Source: Streptomyces griseus subsp. griseus (GTDB lineage: Bacteria > Actinomycetota > Actinomycetes > Streptomycetales > Streptomycetaceae). Taken from it: a stretch of DNA of 64,000 nucleotides. Below, piece after piece: positions 27,631 through 36,197 of the stretch; position 1 is the stretch's first letter; the number at the start of each line of letters is the position of its first letter. The stretch is from positions 3,410,001 to 3,474,000 of the forward strand of contig NZ_CP032543.1 of assembly GCF_003610995.1 (NCBI RefSeq), given 5' to 3'. The notes under the pieces are model-generated. The model saw only the letters and a list, made by a program, of their open reading frames with translations, was not told where the DNA came from and did not search any database. The translations under genes and the position numbers were made by a program.

Positions 27631-29880
27631 ATGCCAAAGAAGCGCTCGGGCGGGGGTCTCACCACGACCCAGCAGGCCGCCAAGTTCCTCGGTGTCGCCG
27701 CGCTCTCCGGAGCTGTCCTGGCAGGCATCGCGCTGCCCGCAGCCGGAGCGTTGGGGCTCGCCGCCAAGGGGACGGTCGAAGGGTTCGACGAGATCCCCTC
27801 CAACCTGAAGACTCCGCCGCTCAGCCAGCGGACCACGATCCTGGACCGCGACGGCGGGGCGATCGCGACGGTCTACTCGCGCGACCGCACCGTGGTCCCG
27901 CTCAAGGAGATCTCCCCGTACATGCAGGACGCGATCATCGCGATCGAGGACTCCCGCTTCTACGAGCACGGGGCGGTCGACCTCAAGGGCATCCTGCGCG
28001 CGATGAACCGCAACGTGCAGTCGGGCGGGACCGCGCAGGGCGCGTCGACCCTCACCCAGCAGTACGTGAAGAACGTGTTCGTCGAGGAGGCGGGCGACGA
28101 CCAGGAGAAGGTCGCGCAGGCCACCCAGCAGACACTCGGCCGCAAGGTCCGTGAGCTGAAGTACGCGATCCAGGTCGAGGAAGAGCTCGGCAAGAAGAAG
28201 ATCCTGGAGAACTACCTCAACATCACGTTCTTCGGCCAGCAGGCGTACGGCGTCGAGGCCGCTTCCCAGCGGTACTTCTCCAAGCACGCCAAGGACCTGA
28301 AGGTGGAGGAGGCCGCGCTGCTCGCCGGCATCGTCCAGTCGCCGACCCGCTACGACCCGGTCAACGACACGGAAGAGGCCACCAAGCGCCGTAACACCGT
28401 GCTGACCCGGATGGCCGCCACCCGCGCCATCTCGCAGGCCGAGGCCGACAAGGCCATGGAGACCCCGATCAAGCTGAAGGTCAGCAAGCCGAAGAACGGC
28501 TGCATCACAGCTGTCAGCGGTTCCGGGTTCTTCTGCGACTACGTACGCAAGACGATCCTGACCGACCCGGCGTTCGGCAAGACCGAGGAGGAGCGCTCCA
28601 AGCTCTGGAACCTCGGTGGGCTCACCGTCAAGACCACCCTCGACCCGCGCGCCCAGAAGGCCGCCAACGAGGCGGCGACCGCGAAGGTCAACAAGGACGA
28701 CAAATTCGCGGCCTCCGTGGTGCAGGTGCAGCCGGGCACCGGCAAGATCCTCTCGATGGGCCAGTCCCGCCCGTACGGCCTGGACCAGAAGCAGAACGAG
28801 ACGGTGCTGAACCTCTCCGTCAGCAACAGGATGGGCGGCAGCACATACGGCTTCCAGGTCGGCTCCACGTTCAAGCCGTTCACCGCGGCGGCGGCGCTGG
28901 AGAAGGGCATCACCCCGGCGACGTCGTTCTCGTCGGACTGGAAGATGACCCTCAAGGAGCAGGACTTCCGGAACTGCACCGGCTCCCCGGCGGGCTACGC
29001 GGACTGGAACCTGCAGAACGAGCTGGAGTCCGAGAAGGGCTCCTGGGACATGACCAGCGCGCTCGGCAAGTCGATCAACACCTACTTCGCGCTGCTGGAG
29101 CAGAAGGCCGGCCTCTGCGAGACCGTGGAGATGGCGAAGAAGCTCGGTTACGAGCGCGGTGACGGCAAGAAGATCGGCGAATACCCCTCGATCACCCTCG
29201 GCGGTGAGGTGAGCACCCCGCTCTCCATGGCCGGCGCGTACGCCGCGTTCGCCAACCGGGGCACGTACTGCACGCCGATCGCCCTTGAGTCGATCACCGA
29301 CCCGAACGGCAAGAAGCTCAAGGTCCCGCGGTCGAAGTGCTCGCGGGCGATGAGCGAGAACACCGCGGACACCATCAACCAGATGCTCAAGGGCGTCGTC
29401 GAGGACGGCACCGGCACGCAGGCCGGGCTGAGCGACCGTGACAACGCGGGCAAGACCGGTACGACGAACGACCGCAAGGACGCCTGGTTCGTCGGGTACA
29501 CGCCGAACCTCTCCACCGCGGTGTGGGTCGGTGACGACGTCGGCGAGAAGAGCTCGATGTTCAACGTCACCATCGGCGGCCAGTACTACGACAAGGTCTG
29601 CGGTGGCTGCCTCCCCGGACCGATCTGGCGGATCGCCATGACCGGAGCGCTCGACGCCTCCGAGACTCCGCAGTTCAACCAAGTCTCCGTTCCCCGGGCG
29701 AAGGACAAGGGCGACAAGGAGAAGGGGGACGGCGACGGTGACCGCGGCGGCGACGAGGGCCGTGAGGATGGCAAGCCCGGCCGGAACCGGCCCGGCGGCA
29801 TCCACCTCCCGCCCGGCCTGATCGGCGGCGGTGGCGGCGGCGATCAGAACCAGCAGGGCGGCGGCAGGTCCGGCCCCTGA
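27631..29880 (+). CDS. Bifunctional class A penicillin-binding protein
   Basis: A 749-residue peptidoglycan synthase. A single N-terminal membrane helix (about residues 18-45) anchors a glycosyltransferase domain with IAIEDSRFYEHG (catalytic E106) and GASTLTQQYVKN. The transpeptidase domain has GSTFK (S412), S481-I-N and K608-TGTT. All catalytic motifs are present. The C-terminus ends in a Gly/Asp/Lys-rich disordered tail with GGGGGGD. It lies next to wblA, an arrangement kept in Streptomyces. Confidence 0.93.
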   Translation: MPKKRSGGGLTTTQQAAKFLGVAALSGAVLAGIALPAAGALGLAAKGTVEGFDEIPSNLKTPPLSQRTTILDRDGGAIATVYSRDRTVVPLKEISPYMQDAIIAIEDSRFYEHGAVDLKGILRAMNRNVQSGGTAQGASTLTQQYVKNVFVEEAGDDQEKVAQATQQTLGRKVRELKYAIQVEEELGKKKILENYLNITFFGQQAYGVEAASQRYFSKHAKDLKVEEAALLAGIVQSPTRYDPVNDTEEATKRRNTVLTRMAATRAISQAEADKAMETPIKLKVSKPKNGCITAVSGSGFFCDYVRKTILTDPAFGKTEEERSKLWNLGGLTVKTTLDPRAQKAANEAATAKVNKDDKFAASVVQVQPGTGKILSMGQSRPYGLDQKQNETVLNLSVSNRMGGSTYGFQVGSTFKPFTAAAALEKGITPATSFSSDWKMTLKEQDFRNCTGSPAGYADWNLQNELESEKGSWDMTSALGKSINTYFALLEQKAGLCETVEMAKKLGYERGDGKKIGEYPSITLGGEVSTPLSMAGAYAAFANRGTYCTPIALESITDPNGKKLKVPRSKCSRAMSENTADTINQMLKGVVEDGTGTQAGLSDRDNAGKTGTTNDRKDAWFVGYTPNLSTAVWVGDDVGEKSSMFNVTIGGQYYDKVCGGCLPGPIWRIAMTGALDASETPQFNQVSVPRAKDKGDKEKGDGDGDRGGDEGREDGKPGRNRPGGIHLPPGLIGGGGGGDQNQQGGGRSGP

Positions 29881-29891
29881 CCTGCCCGTAC

Positions 29892-29937
29892 GAAAGGGGG
29901 GGCGCCCCGGTCCGTCGACCGGGGCGCCCCCCCTTTC
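29892..29937. terminator. Very strong bidirectional terminator
   Basis: A perfect 21-bp stem with a 4-nt loop (29913-29916) ends in CTTTC on both strands. It separates the PBP gene from the converging YqeY gene. Confidence 0.92.
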
Positions 29938-29953
29938 CCCGTCTGTACGGGTC

Positions 29954-30418
29954 TCAGCCCGCGAGACGCTTCTTCACCGCGGCGGCGACCCGGCCGCCCT
30001 CGGCGAGACCGGCCACCTTGGGGTTGACGATCTTCATGACGGCGCCCATGGCACGCGGCCCCTCGGCTCCGGCGGCCTTCGCCTCCTCGACGGCGGACGC
30101 CACGATCACGTTCAGCTCGTCGTCGGTGAGCTGCTTGGGGAGGTAGCCGTCCAGCAGCTCGCCCTCCGCTTTCTCCCGCTCGGCCTGCTCGGTCCGGCCG
30201 CCCTGGGCGAACGCCTCGGCCGCCTCACGGCGCTTCTTCGCCTCCTTGGCGATCACCTTCTGCACCTCGTCGTCGGAGAGCTCACGCGCCGACGTGCCGC
30301 TGACCTCTTCCTTGGTGATCGCGGTGAGGGTGAGCCGAAGGGTGGACGAGGTCAGCTCGTCACGCGCCTTCATGGCCGTGTGGAGGTCTTCCTTGAGCTT
30401 GGACTTGAGCGTGGTCAT
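29954..30418 (-). CDS. GatB/YqeY domain protein
   Basis: A 154-residue helical protein starting MTTLKSKLKEDLHTAMKARD. It contains the YqeY signatures LRLTLTAI and LPKQLTDDEL, ending MGAVMKIVNPKVAGLAEGGRV. The domain is shared with the tail of the amidotransferase GatB and may bind tRNA; its stand-alone role is unclear. The start at 30418 is chosen because the upstream 27 residues are Arg/Cys-rich and antisense-like. It diverges from the phosphoesterase gene with a gap of about 80 bp. Confidence 0.88.
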   Translation of the reverse strand: MTTLKSKLKEDLHTAMKARDELTSSTLRLTLTAITKEEVSGTSARELSDDEVQKVIAKEAKKRREAAEAFAQGGRTEQAEREKAEGELLDGYLPKQLTDDELNVIVASAVEEAKAAGAEGPRAMGAVMKIVNPKVAGLAEGGRVAAAVKKRLAG

Positions 30419-30497
30419 GCCGTGATTGTGACAGGTGCGGCGCTTCCGCCGCCCTCCGGTTTTCCGCTCGCGGCACCGTGTCTGCGACGATGGACAC

Positions 30498-31436
30498 ATG
30501 CGCGCACGCTACGGAGTACCCCTGAAAGTCACGGCAGTCGGTGCGGCGGTCGGCGCTGCCGGCCTCGCCTACGCCGCCGGATTCGAGGCCCGCTCGTTCC
30601 GCCTGCGGCGGGTCACCGTCCCCGTACTCCCGCACGGCGCCCGTCCGTTGCGCGTCCTCCAGGTCTCCGACATCCACATGGTGAGCGGCCAGCGCAAGAA
30701 GCGCGCCTGGCTCCAGTCGCTGGCGGGCCTGCGCCCCGACTTCGTGGTGAACACGGGCGACAACCTCTCCGACCCGGAGGCGGTGCCCGAGGTGCTGGAC
30801 GCGCTCGGGCCGCTGATGGAGTTCCCGGGGGTGTACGTCTTCGGCTCCAACGACTACTACGGGCCCAAGCTGCGCAACCCCGGCCGCTACCTCCTGGAGA
30901 AGGTCCAGGGCAAGCACGGCCTCAACGGCAACGAGCCCGCGGTGGGCGTCGTACACAATCCGTGGGAGCCGATGCGGGACGCCTTCGACGAGGCGGGCTG
31001 GCTGAACCTGTCGAACACCCGGGGCCGGCTCAAGCTGGACGGGACGGAGATCGCGTTCACGGGCCTGGACGACCCGCACATCAAGCGCGACCGCTACGCC
31101 GAGGTCCAGGGCGGCCCCGAGACCGGCGCCGACCTCTCCATCGGCGTGGTCCACGCCCCGTACCTGCGCTCCCTGGACGCCTTCACGGCCGACGGCTACC
31201 CCCTGATCCTGGCCGGCCACACCCACGGCGGCCAGCTGTGCATCCCCTTCTACGGGGCCCTGGTCACCAACTGCGACCTGGACACGGACCGGGTCAAGGG
31301 CCTCTCCACCCACACGGCGGGCGCCCACCGCGCCTACCTCCACGTCTCCGCAGGCTGCGGCACCAACCGCTACACCCCGGTCCGCTTCGCCTGCCCCCCC
31401 GAGGTCACGCTGCTGACGCTGGTGGGGCGGGACTGA
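30498..31436 (+). CDS. Membrane-anchored metallophosphoesterase
   Basis: A 312-residue calcineurin-like phosphoesterase. An N-terminal membrane helix (about residues 8-28) precedes VLQVSDIHM (metal motif DxH), NTGDNLSD (GDN), GSND (GNH-like; the last position is Asp here), and LAGHTHGGQ (GHxH). The family resembles YkuE-type cell-surface phosphoesterases. ATG 30498 is preferred to the upstream in-frame start at 30435. It lies just before tRNA-Pro. Confidence 0.87.
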   Translation: MRARYGVPLKVTAVGAAVGAAGLAYAAGFEARSFRLRRVTVPVLPHGARPLRVLQVSDIHMVSGQRKKRAWLQSLAGLRPDFVVNTGDNLSDPEAVPEVLDALGPLMEFPGVYVFGSNDYYGPKLRNPGRYLLEKVQGKHGLNGNEPAVGVVHNPWEPMRDAFDEAGWLNLSNTRGRLKLDGTEIAFTGLDDPHIKRDRYAEVQGGPETGADLSIGVVHAPYLRSLDAFTADGYPLILAGHTHGGQLCIPFYGALVTNCDLDTDRVKGLSTHTAGAHRAYLHVSAGCGTNRYTPVRFACPPEVTLLTLVGRD

Positions 31437-31596
31437 GGGTGGGGTGGGGGCCGGGCCAGGCTGGGCTGGGCTGGAGTGGGGCGGGGCTTGGATGAGGATG
31501 GGCTGAGCGGCCGGGTCCGGGTCCGGGGAAAGCGGATTTCGCCTCCGGCCGCAGGTGGGCTAAAGTAATCGATGTCGCCGGGAGACCGGTGGGCAT

Positions 31597-31670
31597 CGGG
31601 GTGTAGCGCAGCTTGGCAGCGCGCTTCGTTCGGGACGAAGAGGTCGTGGGTTCAAATCCCGCCACCCCGA
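31597..31670 (+). tRNA. tRNA-Pro (anticodon CGG)
   Basis: The 74-nt sequence folds as a full cloverleaf. Acceptor arms CGGGGTG (31597-31603) and CACCCCG (31663-31669) pair, the discriminator base is A31670, and CCA is not encoded. The anticodon stem CTTCG/CGAAG encloses the loop TTCGGGA, giving anticodon CGG for CCG codons. The T-arm has GGTTCAAATCC. The 3' 42 nt are part of the integration repeat, so the element kept the gene intact. Confidence 0.95.
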
Positions 31671-31695
31671 CAGCTAAGCACCAGGTCAGAGGGCC
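31629..31695 (+). repeat. attL: 67-bp direct repeat of the element
   Basis: These 67 bp recur exactly at 44870-44936. The first 42 bp are the 3' part of tRNA-Pro (anticodon loop to discriminator) and the last 25 bp run into the left arm of a terminator hairpin. Bases just outside differ on each side (G31628 versus C44869; C31696 versus G44937), which defines the limits. Confidence 0.93.
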
Positions 31696-31721
31696 CTTAC
31701 CGAATCGGTAAGGGCCCTCTG
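31687..31721 (+). terminator. tRNA-Pro terminator supplied by the element
   Basis: A perfect 16-bp stem (31687-31702 with 31706-31721) with a 3-nt loop stands just past the tRNA. Its left arm starts inside the att repeat; the rest is element DNA. The reverse orientation can also end int transcription. Confidence 0.85.
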
Positions 31722-31765
31722 GCGTTGCTGTGTGTCTATCTGCGTGACTATCGCTTCCTGCGTGC

Positions 31766-32935
31766 CTACGGCTTCCGTGGGTCCGCGCCGAAGATGCCGT
31801 CCATGACGACGGCGCCCGTCTGGATCACCGGCCTGATCTGCTTCCGGTAGACCTCCTCGGTCACGGCCGTCCCCGAGTGACCGACGAGCCGGGAGATCTC
31901 CTCCAGGGGGACGCCACGGTCGGAGAGCAGTGACACGAAGCTGTGCCGGAGTTCCCGAGGCGTCCACTCGGCCGCGTCGACCCCGTCGACGTCCTTGAGC
32001 GCTTGGCGGAAGGCGCGGCGGACGTTGGCGGCGTCGAGCGGCTTGCCGACGGCCGAGGAGAAAACGAGCCCGTGTTCCTCCCAGTCGTTGCCGGCGGCGA
32101 GCCGGTCCCAGCCCTGATCCTCGTACTGCCGCCAGAGCGCATCGATACAGCGTGACGGCAGGGCGAGCGTGCGCCGGGACTTGCGGGTCTTGGTGTCGCC
32201 ACTCCGCCGGACCGACCGCCACACAGCAATGTGCGGAGGCTGCGGCGGGACCAGGTCGGGCCGTCCCTTGAGGAAGACGTGGTCCCAGGTGAGGGCCCGC
32301 AGTTCCTCGGTGCGAGCGCCGGTCAGGAGGGCGACGACAATGTAGGCGTACATCGAGGTTCCCTCAGCTCCTTGGAGAACGGCCTCCGCCTGGGCGAAGG
32401 TGAGGGCTTTCGAGGGGCGCCCGGACTGCCCCTGAGGCACCGAGCACAGTTCCACGACGTTGCGCTTGACCTTGTCCCGGGCCATAGCTCGCTTGACCGC
32501 CCGGTTCAGGCAGGAGTGAAGGCCCTGGAGAGTTCGGGTGCTGAGCGTCCTGGACTTCTTGGCCAGCCAGCGGTCAACGTCCTCCGCGCTGAGGTCGCGG
32601 AGCTTGCGGGCGCCGAGCGACGGAATTACGTGCTTCTCGCTGAGGAGCGTGGTCGTCGCGACGGTGCTCGGGTCAAGGCCGGCCAGACCGTAGGTTAGCC
32701 AGTCCGTGACAGCGTCCTTCACGGTGTAGTTGGTCGGCGCGATGGCCAGACCGTCTTCGTGGTCGCGCAGCACCTCCTTGAGCTTGTTCTTCGCCTCCGT
32801 CTTGGTCCTGCCACTCCCCCGCTTCACGATCCGCTTGCCGCTCGGGTCGAAGCCGAGGTTCGCCGTGGCGATCCACCGTTGCCGCTTCTCGTCCCAGTGG
32901 AGGCCGCCGTCACCGCGGCTGCGTCGCTTGGTCAC
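31766..32935 (-). CDS. int: Tyrosine-type site-specific integrase
   Basis: A 389-residue recombinase for integration into and excision from tRNA-Pro. The N-terminal arm-binding domain (RGDGGLHWDEKRQRWIA) is followed by a SAM-like core-binding domain (about 70-160) and the catalytic domain: R208 in TGARTEELRAL, R330, H353 in LVGHSG and nucleophile Y363 in EEVYRKQ. The first His of the HxxR box is Arg here (PRELRHS), a substitution I recall in pSAM2-family integrases. The start overlaps the xis stop. Confidence 0.93.
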   Translation of the reverse strand: MTKRRSRGDGGLHWDEKRQRWIATANLGFDPSGKRIVKRGSGRTKTEAKNKLKEVLRDHEDGLAIAPTNYTVKDAVTDWLTYGLAGLDPSTVATTTLLSEKHVIPSLGARKLRDLSAEDVDRWLAKKSRTLSTRTLQGLHSCLNRAVKRAMARDKVKRNVVELCSVPQGQSGRPSKALTFAQAEAVLQGAEGTSMYAYIVVALLTGARTEELRALTWDHVFLKGRPDLVPPQPPHIAVWRSVRRSGDTKTRKSRRTLALPSRCIDALWRQYEDQGWDRLAAGNDWEEHGLVFSSAVGKPLDAANVRRAFRQALKDVDGVDAAEWTPRELRHSFVSLLSDRGVPLEEISRLVGHSGTAVTEEVYRKQIRPVIQTGAVVMDGIFGADPRKP

Positions 32936-33153
32936 TGCTCAGCCCCAGCTTCCCGCTCCAGGAGCGCAACGTAATCAGTGATGGCGGAAGCTGGAACGAG
33001 TCGGGTCCGCCCTTCCTTGACGGTCCGGAGACGACCAGCACGGATCAAGTCGTAGACGACGCTTCGGCTCAGCCCCAACACCCTCACAGCATCGGGAACG
33101 CGGTACAGAGCCGGAGGGATCGCCGGTCCCCCAGTGTCGAGTGCGGTCACCAT
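32932..33153 (-). CDS. xis: Excisionase / MerR-like helix-turn-helix protein
   Basis: A 73-residue protein with the HTH_17 excisionase pattern: YRVPDAVRVLGLSRSVVYDLIRAGRLRTVKEGRTRLVPASAI. It should bend att DNA and direct excision with Int. It overlaps rep by 7 bp at its start and int by 4 bp at its end, so rep-xis-int are one coupled operon, as in pSAM2. Confidence 0.9.
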   Translation of the reverse strand: MVTALDTGGPAIPPALYRVPDAVRVLGLSRSVVYDLIRAGRLRTVKEGRTRLVPASAITDYVALLEREAGAEQ

Positions 33154-34547
33154 TCCTCCTCAGCGCTCAGCAGTTCGGCGCGGTGTTCGCGGGCGGTTGC
33201 GCGGTTGTGTTGGATGTCGCGGTGGATGTTGACGGCGAGCCAGGATTCGCCGGGGGTGTGGCCGTTTCCGGCGTAGGCCCAGTGGGCGAGCGTGAGCGTG
33301 GTGGCTTCGGGGTGGTCGTCGGGGTCGGGGAGGCCGAGGGCGGCGCGTTGTTCGGCGGCGCGGTAGTCGGCGCGGACCTGTCGGAGGGCGCCGAGGGTGG
33401 TGGAGTAGGCCCGGGACTTGGTGGAGAAGTGGCCGCGGAAGCCGAGCATGTGGGCCCAGTCGCGGAGCTTGCGTTCCGGGTAGGCCTGGTGCAGGTCCAG
33501 GCAGGCTTCGATTAGCCGCCGTGGGTGCTCGGGGACGTCGAGGAGGACGAGGGCTTCCTTGTTGCCGACGCGGTGGTCGACGGTGCCGGTGGTCTCGGCG
33601 GCTTTGGTGGCGTATTTGGCGACGTAGGAGGCGACGGCTCGTTCGGTGAGGTCTTCGCCGTTACCGAACGCGCCGATGGGCTGCACGTCGAGCTGCGTGC
33701 CCCACCGCAGCGTCCACCCCTGCGTGATCCCGGCTTCCGGAACGGCCGGCACAACCACTTCGACCCGGGCGGCGGCGGCGCGGATCGCGTCGTCCAGCAG
33801 GTCGAGGGTGGCCCAGGCCGGGGGCGGGGTGTCCGGGCCGTCGGGTCCGTCGAAGCGGATGACCGCGTGGAAGTGAACGGCCCCGCGCTTCTGGTACTCG
33901 GCGACCTTGCCGAAGGAGACCTTGGACTGTTCGCGGGCGGCTTTCTGGGTGAGTCCGGCGCGGCGGGCGATTTCGCGGCGGAGGTAGATCGTGAAGTAGC
34001 GCCAGAGGTCGGAGGCGTGGTTGTTCCACAGCACCGCCCCCGCGTAGTCGTAGGTGTCCGGGTCGAGCGGCGTGCCCAGCTCCGGGGCGTCCTCGGTGTG
34101 CCGGGTACCGCAGCGGCAGGGGCGGTTGCCGGGCCGGTTGTGGACCGGGCCGAACGAGGGGGCCGTCAGGGTGGCGAAGACCCGGGGGTGGTCCCGGATC
34201 GTGGTGGGGGTGCCTTTGTCGGGGTCGCCGGTGAGTCCGGCGCGGATGAGGTGGTAGGTGTCGCCTGCGTAGGTCCAGGCGCAGGCGGGGCAGCGGGAGG
34301 CGCGGCGGTTGCCGCAGGCGATCCGTAACCGGCCGCCGGGCTCGGTGTCTGTCGAGTAGTGGTGCAGCAGGGTGCCGGTGGCCCTGTCGATGGTTTTGGT
34401 TGCGCCGGTGAGGTGGATGGGCTGGGAGCAGCCGCCGGTGCGGCGGAGTTGTTCGGTGAGGCGGTCGAAGCCGGGTGACCCGGCTACCCGGAGCAGATCG
34501 CTCAGGGTGGCCGGGTCCAGGCCCGCCGCGGTGGCGGTGTCGGTCAC
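33147..34547 (-). CDS. pSAM2-type rolling-circle replication initiator (RepSA-like)
   Basis: A 466-residue HUH endonuclease-type Rep. A Cys cluster (C78, C86, C89 in GNRRASRCPAC) probably binds zinc. The HUH motif is VHFHAV (H225, H227), and the catalytic tyrosine motif is SYVAKYATK (Y308 or Y312). It nicks the double-strand origin so that the element replicates when excised. GTG 34547 overlaps the previous stop (GTGA); the longer frame to 34589 would run into the upstream gene. Confidence 0.88.
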   Translation of the reverse strand: MTDTATAAGLDPATLSDLLRVAGSPGFDRLTEQLRRTGGCSQPIHLTGATKTIDRATGTLLHHYSTDTEPGGRLRIACGNRRASRCPACAWTYAGDTYHLIRAGLTGDPDKGTPTTIRDHPRVFATLTAPSFGPVHNRPGNRPCRCGTRHTEDAPELGTPLDPDTYDYAGAVLWNNHASDLWRYFTIYLRREIARRAGLTQKAAREQSKVSFGKVAEYQKRGAVHFHAVIRFDGPDGPDTPPPAWATLDLLDDAIRAAAARVEVVVPAVPEAGITQGWTLRWGTQLDVQPIGAFGNGEDLTERAVASYVAKYATKAAETTGTVDHRVGNKEALVLLDVPEHPRRLIEACLDLHQAYPERKLRDWAHMLGFRGHFSTKSRAYSTTLGALRQVRADYRAAEQRAALGLPDPDDHPEATTLTLAHWAYAGNGHTPGESWLAVNIHRDIQHNRATAREHRAELLSAEEEW

Positions 34548-35371
34548 GTGAAGCACCGCCCGGAGTCGCACAGGCCGGTCTCGTCCCACTCGTCGAAGGG
34601 GAGGGTGTCCCAGCCGTCGGGGATGGCTTGGTCGAGGGGTTTGCCGTACCGGGTGAGGTAGACCGGGTCTTTGCCGAGCATGGTGCGTCGTTCGTTGAGG
34701 AGCGTTTCGAGCTGGCAGGACTTGGCGAACAGGTCGGGCGTGGTGCGGCGCATTTCGCGCCAGGCTTCCGGGCGGCGGAACGGGCAGAAGTAGCAGGCCG
34801 ACTTGGGTGGTACGGGGAGCCCGGCAGCGTGGATGATGCGGTGGCAGTCGGTCCGGCGCAGGCCGAGGTCCAGGAGCGGGTAGGTCATCTGCTCGTAGGG
34901 CTCGCTGCGGCGGGTATTGGCGCGCTGGATCTCATCCACGCTGATGCCGACGCCGACAAGGGCCGGGTTGCTGGCGCTGGCGCCGAGCTGCTTGAGACGC
35001 TTGCCGACGACTTTGATTTTGAAGTCGCCGGTGCAGCTGCGCCTGCCGGGTGCGCCGTTGGCCATGCGGACGGGGATGCCGATGGAACGGGAGCCTTCGC
35101 GGGTCAGACGGCCGTAGAGGGTTTCGGTGCTGCCGTTACGGCGGGTGCGGTGGAGCTCCTCGATCGTGATCCCGTGAGCGGCGGCGAAGGGGGCCGCGTG
35201 CTGGCGGAAGTAGGTGATCGTTGCGGGGTCTTCGGAGTCCTCTCCGACGTTGGCGAAGAGGAATCGGTCGAAGTCGATGCGGCCTTGTGTGGCGAGGACG
35301 AGGCAGGCAACGGACTGGACGCCTCCGCCGAAGGAGAACACGCGCAGGGTGTCAGGTGTCGTGGTCATCAC
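34544..35371 (-). CDS. PP-loop ATP pyrophosphatase, PAPS-reductase-like
   Basis: A 275-residue protein of the adenine nucleotide alpha-hydrolase superfamily. The PP-loop is S13-FGGGVQS-20, and the Cys positions C113 (RRSCTGDFK) and C193-x2-C196 (CYFCPF) could bind an iron-sulfur cluster or zinc. PAPS reductases and DndC/phage base-modification enzymes share this layout. No other sulfate-assimilation or dnd gene is nearby, so it is unlikely to be housekeeping. It is locked into the element backbone by a GTGA overlap with rep and an ATGA overlap upstream. Substrate unknown; a role in nucleic-acid modification is inference. Confidence 0.8.
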   Translation of the reverse strand: MMTTTPDTLRVFSFGGGVQSVACLVLATQGRIDFDRFLFANVGEDSEDPATITYFRQHAAPFAAAHGITIEELHRTRRNGSTETLYGRLTREGSRSIGIPVRMANGAPGRRSCTGDFKIKVVGKRLKQLGASASNPALVGVGISVDEIQRANTRRSEPYEQMTYPLLDLGLRRTDCHRIIHAAGLPVPPKSACYFCPFRRPEAWREMRRTTPDLFAKSCQLETLLNERRTMLGKDPVYLTRYGKPLDQAIPDGWDTLPFDEWDETGLCDSGRCFT

Positions 35372-35562
35372 TGGCCCGTCCGGTTGTGAGCGGACCCGTG
35401 GTTCGCGGCGTAGCCCTCGACCAGGGCCTTGACCTGGCTGTCGCCCGTGGCGGTTGCCGAGGCTCCGCAGTGGCAGACGGCCGAGCCGGTGGCCGGGGTG
35501 TTCGGAGAGGGCTTACTGACATGGAGGCCAGGGCGGTCCGGGGTGGGGGTCAGGTTGGTCAT
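35368..35562 (-). CDS. Small AICE protein with CxC motif
   Basis: A 64-residue protein (MTNLTPTPDRPGLHVSKP...). AVCHCGASATATGDSQ holds a CHC pair, and the C-terminus has HGSAH. It overlaps the PP-loop gene by four bases. Similar short 'mobile element transfer' proteins sit here in AICEs; no function is known. Confidence 0.65.
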   Translation of the reverse strand: MTNLTPTPDRPGLHVSKPSPNTPATGSAVCHCGASATATGDSQVKALVEGYAANHGSAHNRTGQ

Positions 35563-35567
35563 GGCGC

Positions 35568-35753
35568 TCAGGCCCCGATCCGGGTGTGGGTGCGGGCGGC
35601 GGTGGTGGTGTGGCCGGTGCCGCGGCAGGCGGGGCAGTTCGCGGTGATGGTCTGGCGCTGCCCGTCGGGGGTGGTGTGGCCGGTGGTGATGGTGACGGTG
35701 GGGAAGCCGTCGCAGTGGCCGCAGATCAGCCGGGGCGGGGTGTGCTGGGGCAT
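35568..35753 (-). CDS. Small zinc-ribbon protein
   Basis: A 61-residue protein with two CxxC knuckles: ICGHCDG near residue 11 and CPACRGTGH near residue 40. The spacing and the CRGTGH end resemble a DnaJ-type zinc ribbon. It lies five bases upstream of the previous small gene in the transfer operon. Confidence 0.7.
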   Translation of the reverse strand: MPQHTPPRLICGHCDGFPTVTITTGHTTPDGQRQTITANCPACRGTGHTTTAARTHTRIGA

Positions 35754-35844
35754 GATGGGATCTCCCTTTCGGGTCCGTTGGATCGGGAAGGGGTGGGCGC
35801 CCGGGGCGGCGGAAACTTGGCGGTTGAGGCCGCCCCGGGGGCTG

Positions 35845-36186
35845 TCAGCGGTTGTTCGGGCGGTTGAGCAGCGAGCGCAGGACCACGGCGCACAGGGCGA
35901 CGGACGCGGCGGTGATCGCGGTCGCCAGGAGCATGGAGACCAGGACCGTGCCGATGATCAGGACCATGGCAGTGCCGCCCGCGGCGGCGACGAGGAGCGA
36001 TCCCGGGGTGAGCTGAACGGCCGGCCGGGAGACCGGAGCGGCCGGTGCGGGCGCCGGAGCCGGGGCGGCGCTGGGGCTGTCGTGGCAGGTGCAGGCCGGA
36101 GGGTGCACGAGGCCGGTGAGCGGCGGGACCAGGGACGTGCCCGGGATGGGGGCGGTGTCCGGCGGCGGGATCTTCGGGGTGAACAC
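35845..36186 (-). CDS. Spd-like membrane protein of the element
   Basis: A 113-residue protein starting at GTG 36186 behind a perfect AGGAGG. A Pro-rich N-terminal half with HPPACTCHD is followed by a long hydrophobic hairpin (about residues 65-108). Small membrane proteins at this position in pSAM2-like elements are Spd proteins that spread the element within the recipient mycelium. The upstream extension to 36492 is a shadow across the next gene. Confidence 0.65.
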   Translation of the reverse strand: MFTPKIPPPDTAPIPGTSLVPPLTGLVHPPACTCHDSPSAAPAPAPAPAAPVSRPAVQLTPGSLLVAAAGGTAMVLIIGTVLVSMLLATAITAASVALCAVVLRSLLNRPNNR

Positions 36187-36197
36187 GGTTCCTCCTG

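Noticed and set aside
27517..29805. A 762-codon minus-strand frame opposite the PBP gene
   Set aside because: It is the complement of a well-supported gene with all PBP motifs; its composition is Val/Leu/Arg/Asp-skewed with no domain.
33525..34328. A 267-codon plus-strand frame opposite rep
   Set aside because: Its product is almost entirely Gly, Val, Ala and Arg; the minus-strand Rep has HUH and Tyr motifs.
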